Assembly: GCF_024171925.1 (NCBI RefSeq)
Contig: NZ_JAMTCO010000011.1
Coordinates: forward strand, 222,671 to 286,670
Reading direction: 5' to 3'
Length of the DNA: 64,000 bases
DNA from: Actinokineospora diospyrosa
GTDB taxonomy: Bacteria > Actinomycetota > Actinomycetes > Mycobacteriales > Pseudonocardiaceae
A program made the position numbers and the translations under genes. Within the stretch, counting starts at the first letter, position 1, and each line of letters opens with the position of its first letter. Positions 26,107-35,166 of the stretch are shown in pieces. Below the pieces are notes generated by a model. It was given only the letters and a program-made list of their open reading frames with translations, was not told the DNA's origin and ran no database searches.

Positions 26107-27738
26107 ATGCGCACGAGCGCCCGACCGACACCCGCCCCGGACCGGCCCAAGGCCGACCCAGGGCCTCGCACGCGACCCCCCGTCTGGCTCACCGCCACGG
26201 CGGTGGCCTGCGTACTCGCCGTCATCCGGATCGCGGTGGTCGCGTTCTCGCCGTACTCGACCGCGGTCGGCCTGTTCGACGACGACGCTTTCTACTACTT
26301 CGGCGTAGCCGGACATATCGCCGCGGGTGACGGTTCGACCTTCAACGGACTCGATCCGACCAACGGCTATCACCCTCTGTGGCTATTGATCCTCGTTCCG
26401 GTGTTTTTGATCACGAACGGTAAGGCCGCGTTGGTTGCTGTGACGCTGGTCTCATCGTTGCTCGCGATCGCCTCCGGACGGCAGATCGACCGGATCGGCC
26501 TGCTCACCGGGCGTCCCGTCGTCGTCACGCTCTGCGCGGCCCCCCTCCTGGTGGTCGGCGCCGCGGGTCCTTCCTTCTGGTACTCGGGCATGGAGACGGG
26601 CCTGCTCCTCTTCGCCCTCCTGTGGCTCGCCGCGACCTACCTGCGCACCGACGGGTTCACCTCGGCGACCTTCGGCACCGCCGCGGCGCGCAACGCGGGC
26701 GTCCTGATGGCGATCGCCGTGCTCGCCCGGCTCGACACCGTCTTCCCGATGGCCGTGCTCGGCGTGGTGACCGTGCTCACCTGGGTCCGGCTCGGCAAGC
26801 CGTGGGTGCGACTGGGCCTGTGGCTCGCCGCCCCGCCCGCGATCGCGCTGGCCGCCTACCTGGCCGTCAACCAGGCGCTGTTCCACACGCCGCTGCCGGT
26901 GTCGGGTCAGGCCAAGGCGCTCGGCGGTGGTGGGTTCAACGCCGACACGATCGGGCAGTTCCTCACCTCGCCGGTCCTGTTCGGCCAGTCGACCTACCTC
27001 GGCGCGATCGGTGTCGTCGTGGTCATCGGCGCGCTCGCGGCCAGGGCGACCGGCAGCTTGGGCCTCGCCGCGCGGTTCGGCACCATCGTGCTGACCGGTG
27101 GCGCTCTCACCGTCGGTTACTACGCGTTCACCTCCTCGTGGCAGTTGTGGCCCTGGTACTTCTCCTCCGCGCCACTGGCGATCGTGCTCGCCGGACCGGC
27201 CCTTGTGGACAAATGGGCGAATTGGGTGCCGGTGCGCAGAATCGCGGCGCTCGGGCTGGTGCTGTTGGTCGTGGCCGCCGTCGGGGCCAACGCGGTCCGC
27301 TCCGGCAAGGGCGGTGTGGCGCGTAGTGCGTTCATCGAGGCGGGGCCTGCCGTCGCCGCGCAGATCGACGCCCTCGCCCCCGCGGGCGAACCGATCGCGA
27401 TGGGCGACCGGGCGGGCAGCGTGGGCTACCACCTGCACCGACCCGTGGTCCACTTGGAAGGGTTGGTCAACTCGGCCGACTACCTCGAGGCGCTGAAGAA
27501 CGGCACTGTGCACCAGTTCCTCGCCAGTCGAGGGGTCGCCCTCTACGCGCGCGGGGACAACGAGCCGGGCACCCCGGACCCGACGAACCCCGGTTGTGTG
27601 CGGTTCGTGGAGCCCCAACAGGGCGGTGGCCTGAAGGTGGACATCGTCGTGTGCGATAAAGATCTGCTGCTTACAACCCCAGTGGCGGACGGTACGTCCT
27701 ATCGGGTGTGGACATACCGGGCGAACCTGAACCGCTAG
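26107..27738 (+). CDS. GT-C fold membrane glycosyltransferase-like protein
   Basis: A 543-residue integral membrane protein with about 10-12 helices. After the first helix there is an acidic loop, STAVGLFDDDAFYYFGVAGH, followed by DPTNGYHPLWL. This resembles the first extracytoplasmic loop, with catalytic Asp residues, of GT-C polyprenyl-phosphate-sugar transferases. The last about 170 residues form a soluble tail. ATG 26107 has GGGAG 5 nt upstream. It leads the Wzz/Wzy/Wzx/GT2 gene run. Activity is inferred from fold only. Confidence 0.7.
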   Translation: MRTSARPTPAPDRPKADPGPRTRPPVWLTATAVACVLAVIRIAVVAFSPYSTAVGLFDDDAFYYFGVAGHIAAGDGSTFNGLDPTNGYHPLWLLILVPVFLITNGKAALVAVTLVSSLLAIASGRQIDRIGLLTGRPVVVTLCAAPLLVVGAAGPSFWYSGMETGLLLFALLWLAATYLRTDGFTSATFGTAAARNAGVLMAIAVLARLDTVFPMAVLGVVTVLTWVRLGKPWVRLGLWLAAPPAIALAAYLAVNQALFHTPLPVSGQAKALGGGGFNADTIGQFLTSPVLFGQSTYLGAIGVVVVIGALAARATGSLGLAARFGTIVLTGGALTVGYYAFTSSWQLWPWYFSSAPLAIVLAGPALVDKWANWVPVRRIAALGLVLLVVAAVGANAVRSGKGGVARSAFIEAGPAVAAQIDALAPAGEPIAMGDRAGSVGYHLHRPVVHLEGLVNSADYLEALKNGTVHQFLASRGVALYARGDNEPGTPDPTNPGCVRFVEPQQGGGLKVDIVVCDKDLLLTTPVADGTSYRVWTYRANLNR

Positions 27739-27786
27739 ACCGTTCAGCGCAGTGGGTCGCGCGTAGCATCACATGGAGTAACGACT

Positions 27787-27817
27787 TTCATCGCACCGCG
27801 ATGAACCTACAAGTAGG
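27787..27817 (+). terminator. Tandem small hairpins after the GT-C gene
   Basis: TTCATCGC (27787-27794) pairs with GCGATGAA (27798-27805) across a 3-nt loop, and CCTAC (27806-27810) with GTAGG (27813-27817) right after it. There is no U-tract. They may attenuate read-through from the GT-C gene into the Wzz-like gene, or fold in its leader. GTAAC lies just upstream at 27779. Confidence 0.4.
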
Positions 27818-27862
27818 CGACCGGACCGGTAGCTCGGTGTCACGTCGTGTGTTGGGGCGCAG

Positions 27863-28888
27863 ATGATGGACTTCTTCAAAACACTGCTTCTGATGCTGAA
27901 GCGGTGGTACGTCGCGCTCCCCGTGTTCGCGGTCACCGTGGGTGCGGCCGGAGCGGCGTATGTGGCGTTGCCGCTGCACTACGAGTCGGTGGGCACCATG
28001 GTGCTGACGTCACCGGCCGGTGGCGCGACGCAGGTGACCGACAAGGTCTCCGGGCAGACCAACCCGCTGCTCGCGTTCGACACCAGCCTCACCATCTCGG
28101 CCGCCATCGTCATCCAGAGCATCAACACCCCCGAGGTGGTCAAGTCCCTCGGTGGCGACTCCGCCGACCACAAGTTCGTGCTCACCGGCGGCGGTGACGG
28201 CGGCCCGTTCATCACCGTCAAGACCGAGAGCGCGTCCGAGTCGGGCGCGCGCGAGCTGGCCGTGAAGGTGCTCGACCGGGTCAAGCAGGAACTGGCCAAG
28301 CGGCAGCAGGCCCTCAACGCGCCGCCGACCACGTTCATCGGTGTCGACGACGTCGTGCCGCCGACCAAGCCCGAACCGCTGCGCGGCGGCAAGCTGCGCG
28401 GCGCGGCGGTGGCCCTGGTGCTGGGGCTCGTCGCCAGCCTCGCGGCCGTGTACTCCCTCGAGACGTACAAGGAACGCAAGCGCAAGAAGGACAACCCGGA
28501 CGAGGACGAGGATTACGACGAGCTGGACGAGGACGAGGAGATCCGTCCGGTCGTCCGCCGCGAGCCTGACGCCCCCCGGCAGCCGCCGCCCGTGAGCCGC
28601 ACTCCGCAGCCTCTTGGACAGGGCACCGCCGAGCGCACTCAGCTCCTCCGGCCCGCCCAGGTGGACCCCGCGAACACCCCCGGGAACGCGCCTGCGAACC
28701 CGCCCGCGAGCAAGAGCGCGCCCAACGGTCGGCCCGCCACCGGTACTAAGAGCGGTCAGCTCCCCGCAGCGCCCGGTAGTGCTGCCAACCGGCGGCAGGG
28801 TCAAGGCAACCGCTCCCCCGAGGAGTACCGCGAGCCTCCGACCGTCCGCGTCAAGCCTGCCCAAGCACCGCAAGAACCGCGTGGGTGA
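27863..28888 (+). CDS. Wzz/YveK-like polysaccharide chain-length protein
   Basis: A 341-residue polysaccharide co-polymerase-like protein. It has a first transmembrane helix near residues 13-35 (RWYVALPVFAVTVGAAGAAY), a periplasmic domain to about 170 and a second helix (LRGAAVALVLGLVASLAAVY). A cytoplasmic tail rich in Asp/Glu, then Pro/Arg, takes up the last 140 residues. The family sets chain length with the polymerase. Here there is no tyrosine-kinase (Wzc/CapB) domain. It overlaps the polymerase gene (GTGA). The long disordered tail is unusual and may be a docking site. Confidence 0.85.
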   Translation: MMDFFKTLLLMLKRWYVALPVFAVTVGAAGAAYVALPLHYESVGTMVLTSPAGGATQVTDKVSGQTNPLLAFDTSLTISAAIVIQSINTPEVVKSLGGDSADHKFVLTGGGDGGPFITVKTESASESGARELAVKVLDRVKQELAKRQQALNAPPTTFIGVDDVVPPTKPEPLRGGKLRGAAVALVLGLVASLAAVYSLETYKERKRKKDNPDEDEDYDELDEDEEIRPVVRREPDAPRQPPPVSRTPQPLGQGTAERTQLLRPAQVDPANTPGNAPANPPASKSAPNGRPATGTKSGQLPAAPGSAANRRQGQGNRSPEEYREPPTVRVKPAQAPQEPRG

Positions 28889-30339
28889 CCGTGGCGGCCC
28901 CACAGCTGCTGCCTGACCAAACCGGGCTTGGCGGCAAGACCAGGTTCGACGGCGCCACGCTCGCTTGCGTCTACGCGCTGGCCATGACCGTCATCCCGGC
29001 GGCGCTGGTCATCAAGGGCCTACCGATGTCGCTGACCCCCGGGGTGGCGATCGGCCTGGTCATGGGCGTTGTGTGGTTCTTGGCGCAGATGGTCAGCACG
29101 CTCGGGGTGGCTAAGGGCCGCAACGCGGCGCGGACCGCCCTCTTCATCTTCACCTGCTCGCAGCTGGCCACCTACGGCTACGCCACTTACGGCTACCTGC
29201 CCGGTGATGAGCTTGCCGCGGCCGATCGCACTCTCATCACCGTGATGGCCGTTGTCGCTGTCGGTATCGCGGTGACTGACGGCGTGCGCGGGATGGCCAG
29301 GATCGACCGGCTGCTCAAGACGATGATCGTCGGCGCGACCTTCATGGCGTTCGTAGGCGTGCTGCAGTTCATGTTCGCGCTCGACCTCACCCAGTACCTG
29401 ATGCTGCCCGGCCTGCGCGCCAACGGCGAGCTCTCGCACGTGCTGGAGCGGTCGAACTTCCGCAGGCCCGCGGGCACCTCCGGCCACCCCATCGAGTTCG
29501 GCGTGGTCTGCGCGATGACCGTGCCGCTGGCCCTGCACTACGCGCTGCGCGGCGTGGACCACGGCGGTCAGACGAAGCGGTGGTGGCTCTGCCTGGCGAT
29601 CCTCGCGGTCGCCTCCATGCAGTCGCTCTCGCGCTCGGCGATCCTCGGCCTGGCCATCGCGGCGATCTTCATCATCCCGGCCATGGCGCCCAAGCGCCGG
29701 GTCAAGGCCCTGTGGGGCATGCTCGGCTTCCTGGTGGCCATGCGGCTGATGGTCCCCGGCCTGGTCGGCACCCTGCTCAGCCTGTTCACCAGCATCAGCG
29801 TCGACCCCAGCGCCGAGAGCCGCCGCCGCGCGGTCGAGCGGGCGGGCAAGGAGATCCCCGAGCACCTGTGGCTCGGCCGTGGTCTCGGCACGTACCTGCC
29901 GGAGAAGTACGGCTGGCTGGACAACCAGTACCTGGGCACGCTGGTGCAGAACGGCGTCATCGGCCTGACCCTGCTGATCTTCCTCTACCTGGCCGGGATG
30001 TACTGCGCCTTCCGCGCCCGGCTGGCCAGCAAGGACCCGCGGATCAAGGACCTCGGCGTCACGCTCGCCGCCTGCATCGCGGTGCCCGGCATCTCCTCGG
30101 CGACCTTCGACCTGATCGGGTTCGCGGTCGCCACCGGGTACACCTTCCTGCTGATCGGGGTCGCCGGGGCGCTGTGGCGGACGGTGCAGGAGCAGCCGGG
30201 TGGGATTCCGCCGTTGTTGCCCACACCGGCGCAACGCCCGGGGCGTTCGCAGCGAAGACAACACCGGGACGGCCCTAGATCGAAACCGGACCGCCAACGC
30301 ACCCGACGACCTGACAAGAGACCTGAGGTGTCCGCGTGA
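28885..30339 (+). CDS. O-antigen ligase/Wzy-like polymerase
   Basis: A 484-residue membrane protein with about 10-12 helices. Between helices there is a long extracytoplasmic loop with RRPAGTSGHPIEFGVVCAM and, later, HLWLGRGLGTYLPEKYGWLDNQYLGTLVQNG. These are the Wzy_C (O-antigen ligase family) hallmarks. It should polymerise repeat units after flipping. It starts with GTG overlapping the stop of the Wzz-like gene and its own stop overlaps the flippase start, so the genes are coupled. The tail is basic and disordered. Confidence 0.88.
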   Translation: MTVAAPQLLPDQTGLGGKTRFDGATLACVYALAMTVIPAALVIKGLPMSLTPGVAIGLVMGVVWFLAQMVSTLGVAKGRNAARTALFIFTCSQLATYGYATYGYLPGDELAAADRTLITVMAVVAVGIAVTDGVRGMARIDRLLKTMIVGATFMAFVGVLQFMFALDLTQYLMLPGLRANGELSHVLERSNFRRPAGTSGHPIEFGVVCAMTVPLALHYALRGVDHGGQTKRWWLCLAILAVASMQSLSRSAILGLAIAAIFIIPAMAPKRRVKALWGMLGFLVAMRLMVPGLVGTLLSLFTSISVDPSAESRRRAVERAGKEIPEHLWLGRGLGTYLPEKYGWLDNQYLGTLVQNGVIGLTLLIFLYLAGMYCAFRARLASKDPRIKDLGVTLAACIAVPGISSATFDLIGFAVATGYTFLLIGVAGALWRTVQEQPGGIPPLLPTPAQRPGRSQRRQHRDGPRSKPDRQRTRRPDKRPEVSA

Positions 30340-31853
30340 GCGCAGACGAGCCCCCACCCGCGGCACGGGCGGTGGCCACCGAGTTGGGGCCCGCCGCGCC
30401 CCCGCTCAACAGCGAACCCGCGATGGAGGAGCCGAGCGTCGGCCGCAAGGTCGGCAGGGGCCTGGTGTGGAGCCTGCTCAACACCGTCGTGCTGCGGCTG
30501 GGCATCTTCATGGCGGGCATCGTCATGGCCCGGTTGCTGACCACCGCCGACTACGGCGTGTTCGCGATCGCGGTGACCGCGCTGACGGTGTTGCAGGCGT
30601 TCAACGAGCTCGGCGTCAGCCTGGCCGTGGTGCGCTGGGAGCGCGACGTGCGCGAGTTCGCGCCGACCGCGATGACCATCGCCGTGCTCAACTCGCTGCT
30701 GATCTACGGGCTGCTGGTCCTGCTCGCGCCCTGGTACTGCGGGCTGATGGGCAACCCGGAGGCGGTGCCGGTGGTCACCGTGCTGTGCCTGGCGGTGGTG
30801 ATCGACGGCATCGCGATCGTGCCCGCGACCATCCTCAACCGCGAGTTCCTGCAGCGCACCCGGTTCTTCTGCGACGCGGCGTCGTTCGTCGTGGTCACCA
30901 CGCTGACCATCACCCTCGGCGCGTCCGGCGCCGGTCCGATGAGCTTCTCGATCGGGCAGGTGGCAGGCGCGCTGGTGTCGATGACCTGCTACCTGGTGCT
31001 GTGCCCGGTGCGGGTGCGGCCGGGCTGGAACCCGCTGGTGGCCAAGGACCTGATCGCGTTCGGGCTGCCGCTGGCCGCGGCGAGCCTGCTGACGCTGTCG
31101 GTGACCCAGGTCGACAAGCTGGTGGTCGGCGGGATCATGGACGCGGCCGCGCTCGGGCTGTACCTGATGGTGTTCAACCAGTCGAGCCTGCCGCTGCAGA
31201 TCTTCTCCGAGGCGGCGCGGCGGGTGTCGCTGGCCGGGTTCTCCCGGATGGCCGACGACAAGAAGCAGTTGGAGCAGGCGCTGGCGCGCGGGGTCGGGCT
31301 GATGATGGCCGCCGCGATGCCGGTGTGCGCGCTGCTGGCCTGCTACGCGGCGCCGATGCTGAACGTGATCTACGGGTCGAAGTGGGTGCCCGGCGCGGTC
31401 GCGCTGCAGTTCCTGGCGATCCTGGGGTTGGCGCGGATCCTGCTGTTCATCGGCTACGACCTGATGGTGGCGCTGGACGGCAACCGGGTGCTGATCGGGC
31501 TGCAGGGCCTGTGGCTCGGCACGGTCATCCCGGCGCTGTTCCTCGGCACCTACCTCGACGGCATCCGCGGCGCGGCGATCGCCCAAGCCGCGGTGGCGGT
31601 GCTGATCGTGCTGCCCGCGTTCGCCATGATGGTGGCGCGGCGCGGGATCCGGATCACCCCGTCGGTGCGGGCCTGCACGCGGCCGTTGATCGGCGGCGTG
31701 CTGGTGGTCGGCTCGGCGGTGCTGGTGCGGGAGGTCTTCGCCAACTCGGTGGCCCAGTTGTTGATCGGCGGTCTCGTGGCCGCACTCGTCTACTTCCCGG
31801 TGGTGTACCCGATGCGCAACCTGCTCCCCGGCCGTTCGGGGGTGGCGGCGTGA
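30336..31853 (+). CDS. Wzx-type oligosaccharide flippase
   Basis: A 505-residue MOP-superfamily transporter with about 12-14 helices. The N-terminal region has GRGLVWSLLNTVVLRLGIF, MARLLTTADYGVFAIA and LGVSLAVVRW, typical of polysaccharide exporters of the Wzx/TuaB kind. It would move lipid-linked repeat units across the membrane for the adjacent Wzy-like polymerase. GTG 30336 overlaps the upstream stop, and the stop overlaps the next gene. Confidence 0.9.
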   Translation: MSADEPPPAARAVATELGPAAPPLNSEPAMEEPSVGRKVGRGLVWSLLNTVVLRLGIFMAGIVMARLLTTADYGVFAIAVTALTVLQAFNELGVSLAVVRWERDVREFAPTAMTIAVLNSLLIYGLLVLLAPWYCGLMGNPEAVPVVTVLCLAVVIDGIAIVPATILNREFLQRTRFFCDAASFVVVTTLTITLGASGAGPMSFSIGQVAGALVSMTCYLVLCPVRVRPGWNPLVAKDLIAFGLPLAAASLLTLSVTQVDKLVVGGIMDAAALGLYLMVFNQSSLPLQIFSEAARRVSLAGFSRMADDKKQLEQALARGVGLMMAAAMPVCALLACYAAPMLNVIYGSKWVPGAVALQFLAILGLARILLFIGYDLMVALDGNRVLIGLQGLWLGTVIPALFLGTYLDGIRGAAIAQAAVAVLIVLPAFAMMVARRGIRITPSVRACTRPLIGGVLVVGSAVLVREVFANSVAQLLIGGLVAALVYFPVVYPMRNLLPGRSGVAA

Positions 31854-32671
31854 CCGCCCCCCTCAAGGACCGCAACGGCGTCTCCGCCACGGTCCGCCGC
31901 GCCCTGCGCGACACGTTCGGGCTGTGGCCGATGCACGAGGCCAAGACCAAGGCGCAGTTGGGGCGCAGGGTGCCCGCGCTGCGCCGGTTCGAGGATGAGA
32001 ACGTCGCCCGACTGCGGTCGGTCGTCGGCTCGCGGCCGGAAACCCTGGTGGCGACGGTGATGCCGACCTACAAGCGGCCCAAGCTGCTGCCGCTCGCGGT
32101 CGAGTCGGCTCTGGCGCAGACGGTCACCGACCAGGTCGTGATCGTCGTCGACGACGGCGCCGGGCTGCCCGCGCTGCCGTCGGACCCGCGCCTGGTCGCG
32201 GTGTCGCTGTCGCGGAACTCGGCGGTGCTCGGCCTGGTGCGCAACGTCGGCATCCGGCTCACGTCGTCGAAGTACCTGGCGTTCCTGGACGACGACAACA
32301 CCTGGCGCGAGGACCACCTGGAGAAGACGCTCGCCGCGCTGGGGCGCGGGGCGGACCTGGTGTACTCGGCGGTGGAGCGGCGGCGGGCGGACGGGACCGT
32401 GCTCGACGTGCTGTCCGAGGAGTTCGACCGGCGCACGATGGTCGACGACTCGCCGTACGTGGACTCGAACTCGATCGTGCTGCGGCGCGCCGATGACGTG
32501 CTGTTCAGCCGGATCCCGCGGGTGAAGGCGACGCTTCCCAAGGAGGACTGGGAGTTCGTGCACCGGATGTCGCGCACGCGGGTCGTGCAGCACGTCCCGG
32601 AGCCGACGGTGCGGTACCTGGTGAACGAGGACAGCTACTACACCGCCTGGACACCGGAAACCCCCGCCTAG
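31850..32671 (+). CDS. Glycosyltransferase family 2
   Basis: A 273-residue GT-A enzyme. It begins with a short helical region. The catalytic domain starts ATVMPTYKRPKLLPLAVESAL, with VVIVVDDGAG and the DXD-like AFLDDDN motif near residue 146, and a base-region AVERRRADG. GTG 31850 overlaps the flippase stop. It is last in the forward operon. Its TAG stop interlocks with the stop of the convergent caspase gene inside a palindrome. Confidence 0.9.
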   Translation: MTAPLKDRNGVSATVRRALRDTFGLWPMHEAKTKAQLGRRVPALRRFEDENVARLRSVVGSRPETLVATVMPTYKRPKLLPLAVESALAQTVTDQVVIVVDDGAGLPALPSDPRLVAVSLSRNSAVLGLVRNVGIRLTSSKYLAFLDDDNTWREDHLEKTLAALGRGADLVYSAVERRRADGTVLDVLSEEFDRRTMVDDSPYVDSNSIVLRRADDVLFSRIPRVKATLPKEDWEFVHRMSRTRVVQHVPEPTVRYLVNEDSYYTAWTPETPA

Positions 32672-32677
32672 GCGGGG
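32662..32677. terminator. Palindrome spanning both convergent stop codons
   Basis: CCCCGCC-TA-GGCGGGG is a perfect 16-bp palindrome. The tetramer CTAG at 32668-32671 in its centre provides TAG to the forward GT2 gene and TAG to the reverse caspase gene. Both proteins therefore end in Pro-Ala. It may also act as a short bidirectional terminator, but there is no U-tract. Confidence 0.6.
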
Positions 32678-34956
32678 AGTTTGATCCGGAACGCGTACAT
32701 CCTGGTCGTCTGCTTGGGGTTGGCGTTGTTGTCCGAGACCAGGTACAGCAGGCGGCCGTCCGGGGTCTCGGGGCCGACCGCCATGCCCTCGACGTTGTCC
32801 AGCAACGGGTTCGGCTGCTTCTGGTTGGCGACGACCTGTCCCGGGCTGCCCGCTGGGCAGTTGGCCAGGTTGAACAGCAGCGTGCGCCGCACGAAGGTGT
32901 CCGCCGAGTCGTCGGACAGCGTGGTCTCGGTGGTGACGTTCTTGGTGGTGTCGAGCCGCACGTCGTACACGCGGATGGTGTTGCCGAAGCCCTCGACGTA
33001 CTGCCGTTCGAGGGCGAGCAGCCGGTCCGGACCGACGACGGCGAAGTCGACCAGGTAAAGACCCGAGTCGGTCTCGTAGGCGTACTGGCGATCGGGCTCA
33101 TAGGCGCCCTCCGACTTGAGGTGGTAGCGCTGGATCCGCACCCGGTTGCGGCCCTGCACGTCACCGTCGATGCTCAGCGGCGCCTCCCACCCGGCGTAGA
33201 GGTAGTCGCCGTAGGGGGTCATCGCGAGCGACTCGATGGTGCGACCGGACTGGGCGCGAGCGGGGTTGGCCGGGTCATCCGGGAACTTCGGGTCGACGGA
33301 CGGTTCCCGCATGCTCTTCGGGATCTCGACGTTCGGCCCGACCTCGACCCCGTCGATGCCGAAGCGGCGGATCGCCGTGGGTCGTTCGGTGCTGATCAGC
33401 ATCGTCCGCCCGCCCGGTTCGAACACCAGTCCTTCACTGTCGATCTCGCCGGTGAGCACCACGTCCGCGGCGCTCTTCAAGGTGATGGCGCGCTCGGCGG
33501 TGATGTCGAGCCGGTTCGGGTCACCGACGGTCAGCGGGAAAACCCGGCCGGGAGCGTTGTCCGCGAGCGCGTACAGCTTCGCCCCACCGGGTTCCAGTGC
33601 GAGCGCCGACAACCCGGTCACCACCTCGTTGGCGACGGCCAAGCCGTTGAGCTGGTCGGAGTAGCTGAGCAGGGTGGCATTCGCCGAGCACGGGCCACCC
33701 GGGGGCACCGGGTCCAGCTCGCGCACCCAGTCGATGGTGGGCCGCACGGCGAACCCGGCGCCGAACGCGATCAGGGCCACCGCGGTGGTGGCCAGTGCGC
33801 GCCTGCCCTTCCGCCGGGGTGCCGTGACCACCGCGACCTCGGCGGGCGCGGGCTTCTGCGCGAAGTTGTGCACAAAGGACAGTTCACCGACCTGGTTCTG
33901 GTCCTGTTCCTGCGGTTCCGGGCGCCGGTCCCGGCGCAACCGGTGCCGGACCTCCCGGAAGACCACGCCGAGGCTGAGCGTCGGGTCGGGCGTGTCGGGG
34001 ATGCCCCCGCGCAGGACGTCGACGAGCTCCCCGGTGAACACCGTGCACTTGTCCGGATTGGGCGCGAGTGCCTTGCGGTTGGGCGCCGCCGAGCACATCA
34101 GGTACGAGCCGCGGACATCATCGACACCCGCGTCGGCCCGGATGTCCTCGACCGCTTGTGCCATCGCGCCGTCCATCGCGACACCGCTGTAGCAGCAGTC
34201 GAGGACGACGATCACGCGCTGCGCGTGGCGGCTCTGCGCAATCGCTTGCTTGAGCGCCTTGTAGCGGACCGATGTTTCCGGCTGACCCGGCACCGAGCCG
34301 GGCAGGGCCAGGTACAGCTCGTTCTCTTCGAGGTCCTTCAGGCCGTGGCCCGCGTAGTAGACGACCAGCGTGTCGGTGGCCAGCTCCGACATCTCCCGGA
34401 TCGGCCGGATGAGCTCCGCGGCCGAACGCGGGTTGTGCACCTTGCGGATGCGGCCGGGTCCGATGCCCCAGACGTCCTCGTCGGTCAGGACCTCGTGCAG
34501 CTGCTCGATGTTGTTGTACACCGCGCGCAGCGAAGGCAGGTCCCCGTCGAGGTAGCTGTCGACGCCGATGAGCACGCACGCGGAGCTCGCCGGGTCGATC
34601 CGGCCGTTCCGCTTGGTGATCCGCTCCTTCGGGGATCCGCTCAACGCCTCGAAGACCGCCCGGGCCCGCTCGCGGTGTTCTTCCGGCACAACGAGCCGGA
34701 CGTTCGTCGACCGGTTGAGGTCGTCGCGCCAGGCGCGGACGGCGACGGCCAGCTGGCTCACCCCCACCGCGGCGGACACCGCGGCCAGCACGACCTCCGC
34801 CGCGCCCATCTCACCCGGTCGCACCGGTTCGCTCTGCACGAGCACCCTGGTGTGCTCGCGGAGCTGGTGGTCACCGGTGAGGTGGAGGGCCAACGTGCGT
34901 AGATCCCGCGAGCTGTTCTCATCGCCCGCTTCGAACCTGAACTCGATGGCGTCCAA
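32668..34956 (-). CDS. EACC1-caspase-TM-phytase-like fusion protein
   Basis: A 762-residue fusion. Residues 1-90 match the effector-associated constant component domain (EACC1), with GEMGA in its centre. Residues 120-345 are a caspase (C14) domain with ACVLIGVDSYLDG, catalytic His204 in YYAGHGL and catalytic Cys255 in VLDCCYSG. A transmembrane helix follows at about 386-405. Residues 415-762 form an extracytoplasmic esterase-like-phytase propeller with LTGEIDSEGLVFEPGG, IESLAMTPYGDYLYAGWE and DNVEGMAVGPETPDGR. The topology puts the peptidase inside and the phytase-like domain outside. It may signal from surface ligand to proteolysis. Expression is from its own promoter, upstream of 34957. Confidence 0.85.
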   Translation of the reverse strand: MDAIEFRFEAGDENSSRDLRTLALHLTGDHQLREHTRVLVQSEPVRPGEMGAAEVVLAAVSAAVGVSQLAVAVRAWRDDLNRSTNVRLVVPEEHRERARAVFEALSGSPKERITKRNGRIDPASSACVLIGVDSYLDGDLPSLRAVYNNIEQLHEVLTDEDVWGIGPGRIRKVHNPRSAAELIRPIREMSELATDTLVVYYAGHGLKDLEENELYLALPGSVPGQPETSVRYKALKQAIAQSRHAQRVIVVLDCCYSGVAMDGAMAQAVEDIRADAGVDDVRGSYLMCSAAPNRKALAPNPDKCTVFTGELVDVLRGGIPDTPDPTLSLGVVFREVRHRLRRDRRPEPQEQDQNQVGELSFVHNFAQKPAPAEVAVVTAPRRKGRRALATTAVALIAFGAGFAVRPTIDWVRELDPVPPGGPCSANATLLSYSDQLNGLAVANEVVTGLSALALEPGGAKLYALADNAPGRVFPLTVGDPNRLDITAERAITLKSAADVVLTGEIDSEGLVFEPGGRTMLISTERPTAIRRFGIDGVEVGPNVEIPKSMREPSVDPKFPDDPANPARAQSGRTIESLAMTPYGDYLYAGWEAPLSIDGDVQGRNRVRIQRYHLKSEGAYEPDRQYAYETDSGLYLVDFAVVGPDRLLALERQYVEGFGNTIRVYDVRLDTTKNVTTETTLSDDSADTFVRRTLLFNLANCPAGSPGQVVANQKQPNPLLDNVEGMAVGPETPDGRLLYLVSDNNANPKQTTRMYAFRIKLPA

Positions 34957-35085
34957 GCTTCACCCCAGACAAGACCGCAGCGACAGGGTCACGCTCCGGC
35001 ACTATGGCACGCTCCGCCGAGCGGCACGGGCGCTTCGCGACCCGTTCACCTGTGCGACAACACCACGACACCCGCGCCAGGACAG

Positions 35086-35122
35086 CCACCGACCCCGCGC
35101 CTGGGGAACGCGGGGTCGGTGG
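35086..35122 (-). terminator. Terminator of the SigE-family operon
   Basis: CCACCGACCCCGCG (35086-35099) pairs perfectly over 14 bp with 35109-35122 across a 9-nt loop. It lies 45 bp downstream of the stop codon of the reverse anti-sigma-like gene. The remainder of the 34957-35166 spacer, which includes the caspase gene's promoter area, shows no other clear element. Confidence 0.75.
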
Positions 35123-35166
35123 GGCGAACGGGTGGTCTTGGGGAAAGGTAGACAGCAGAGCCGCTG

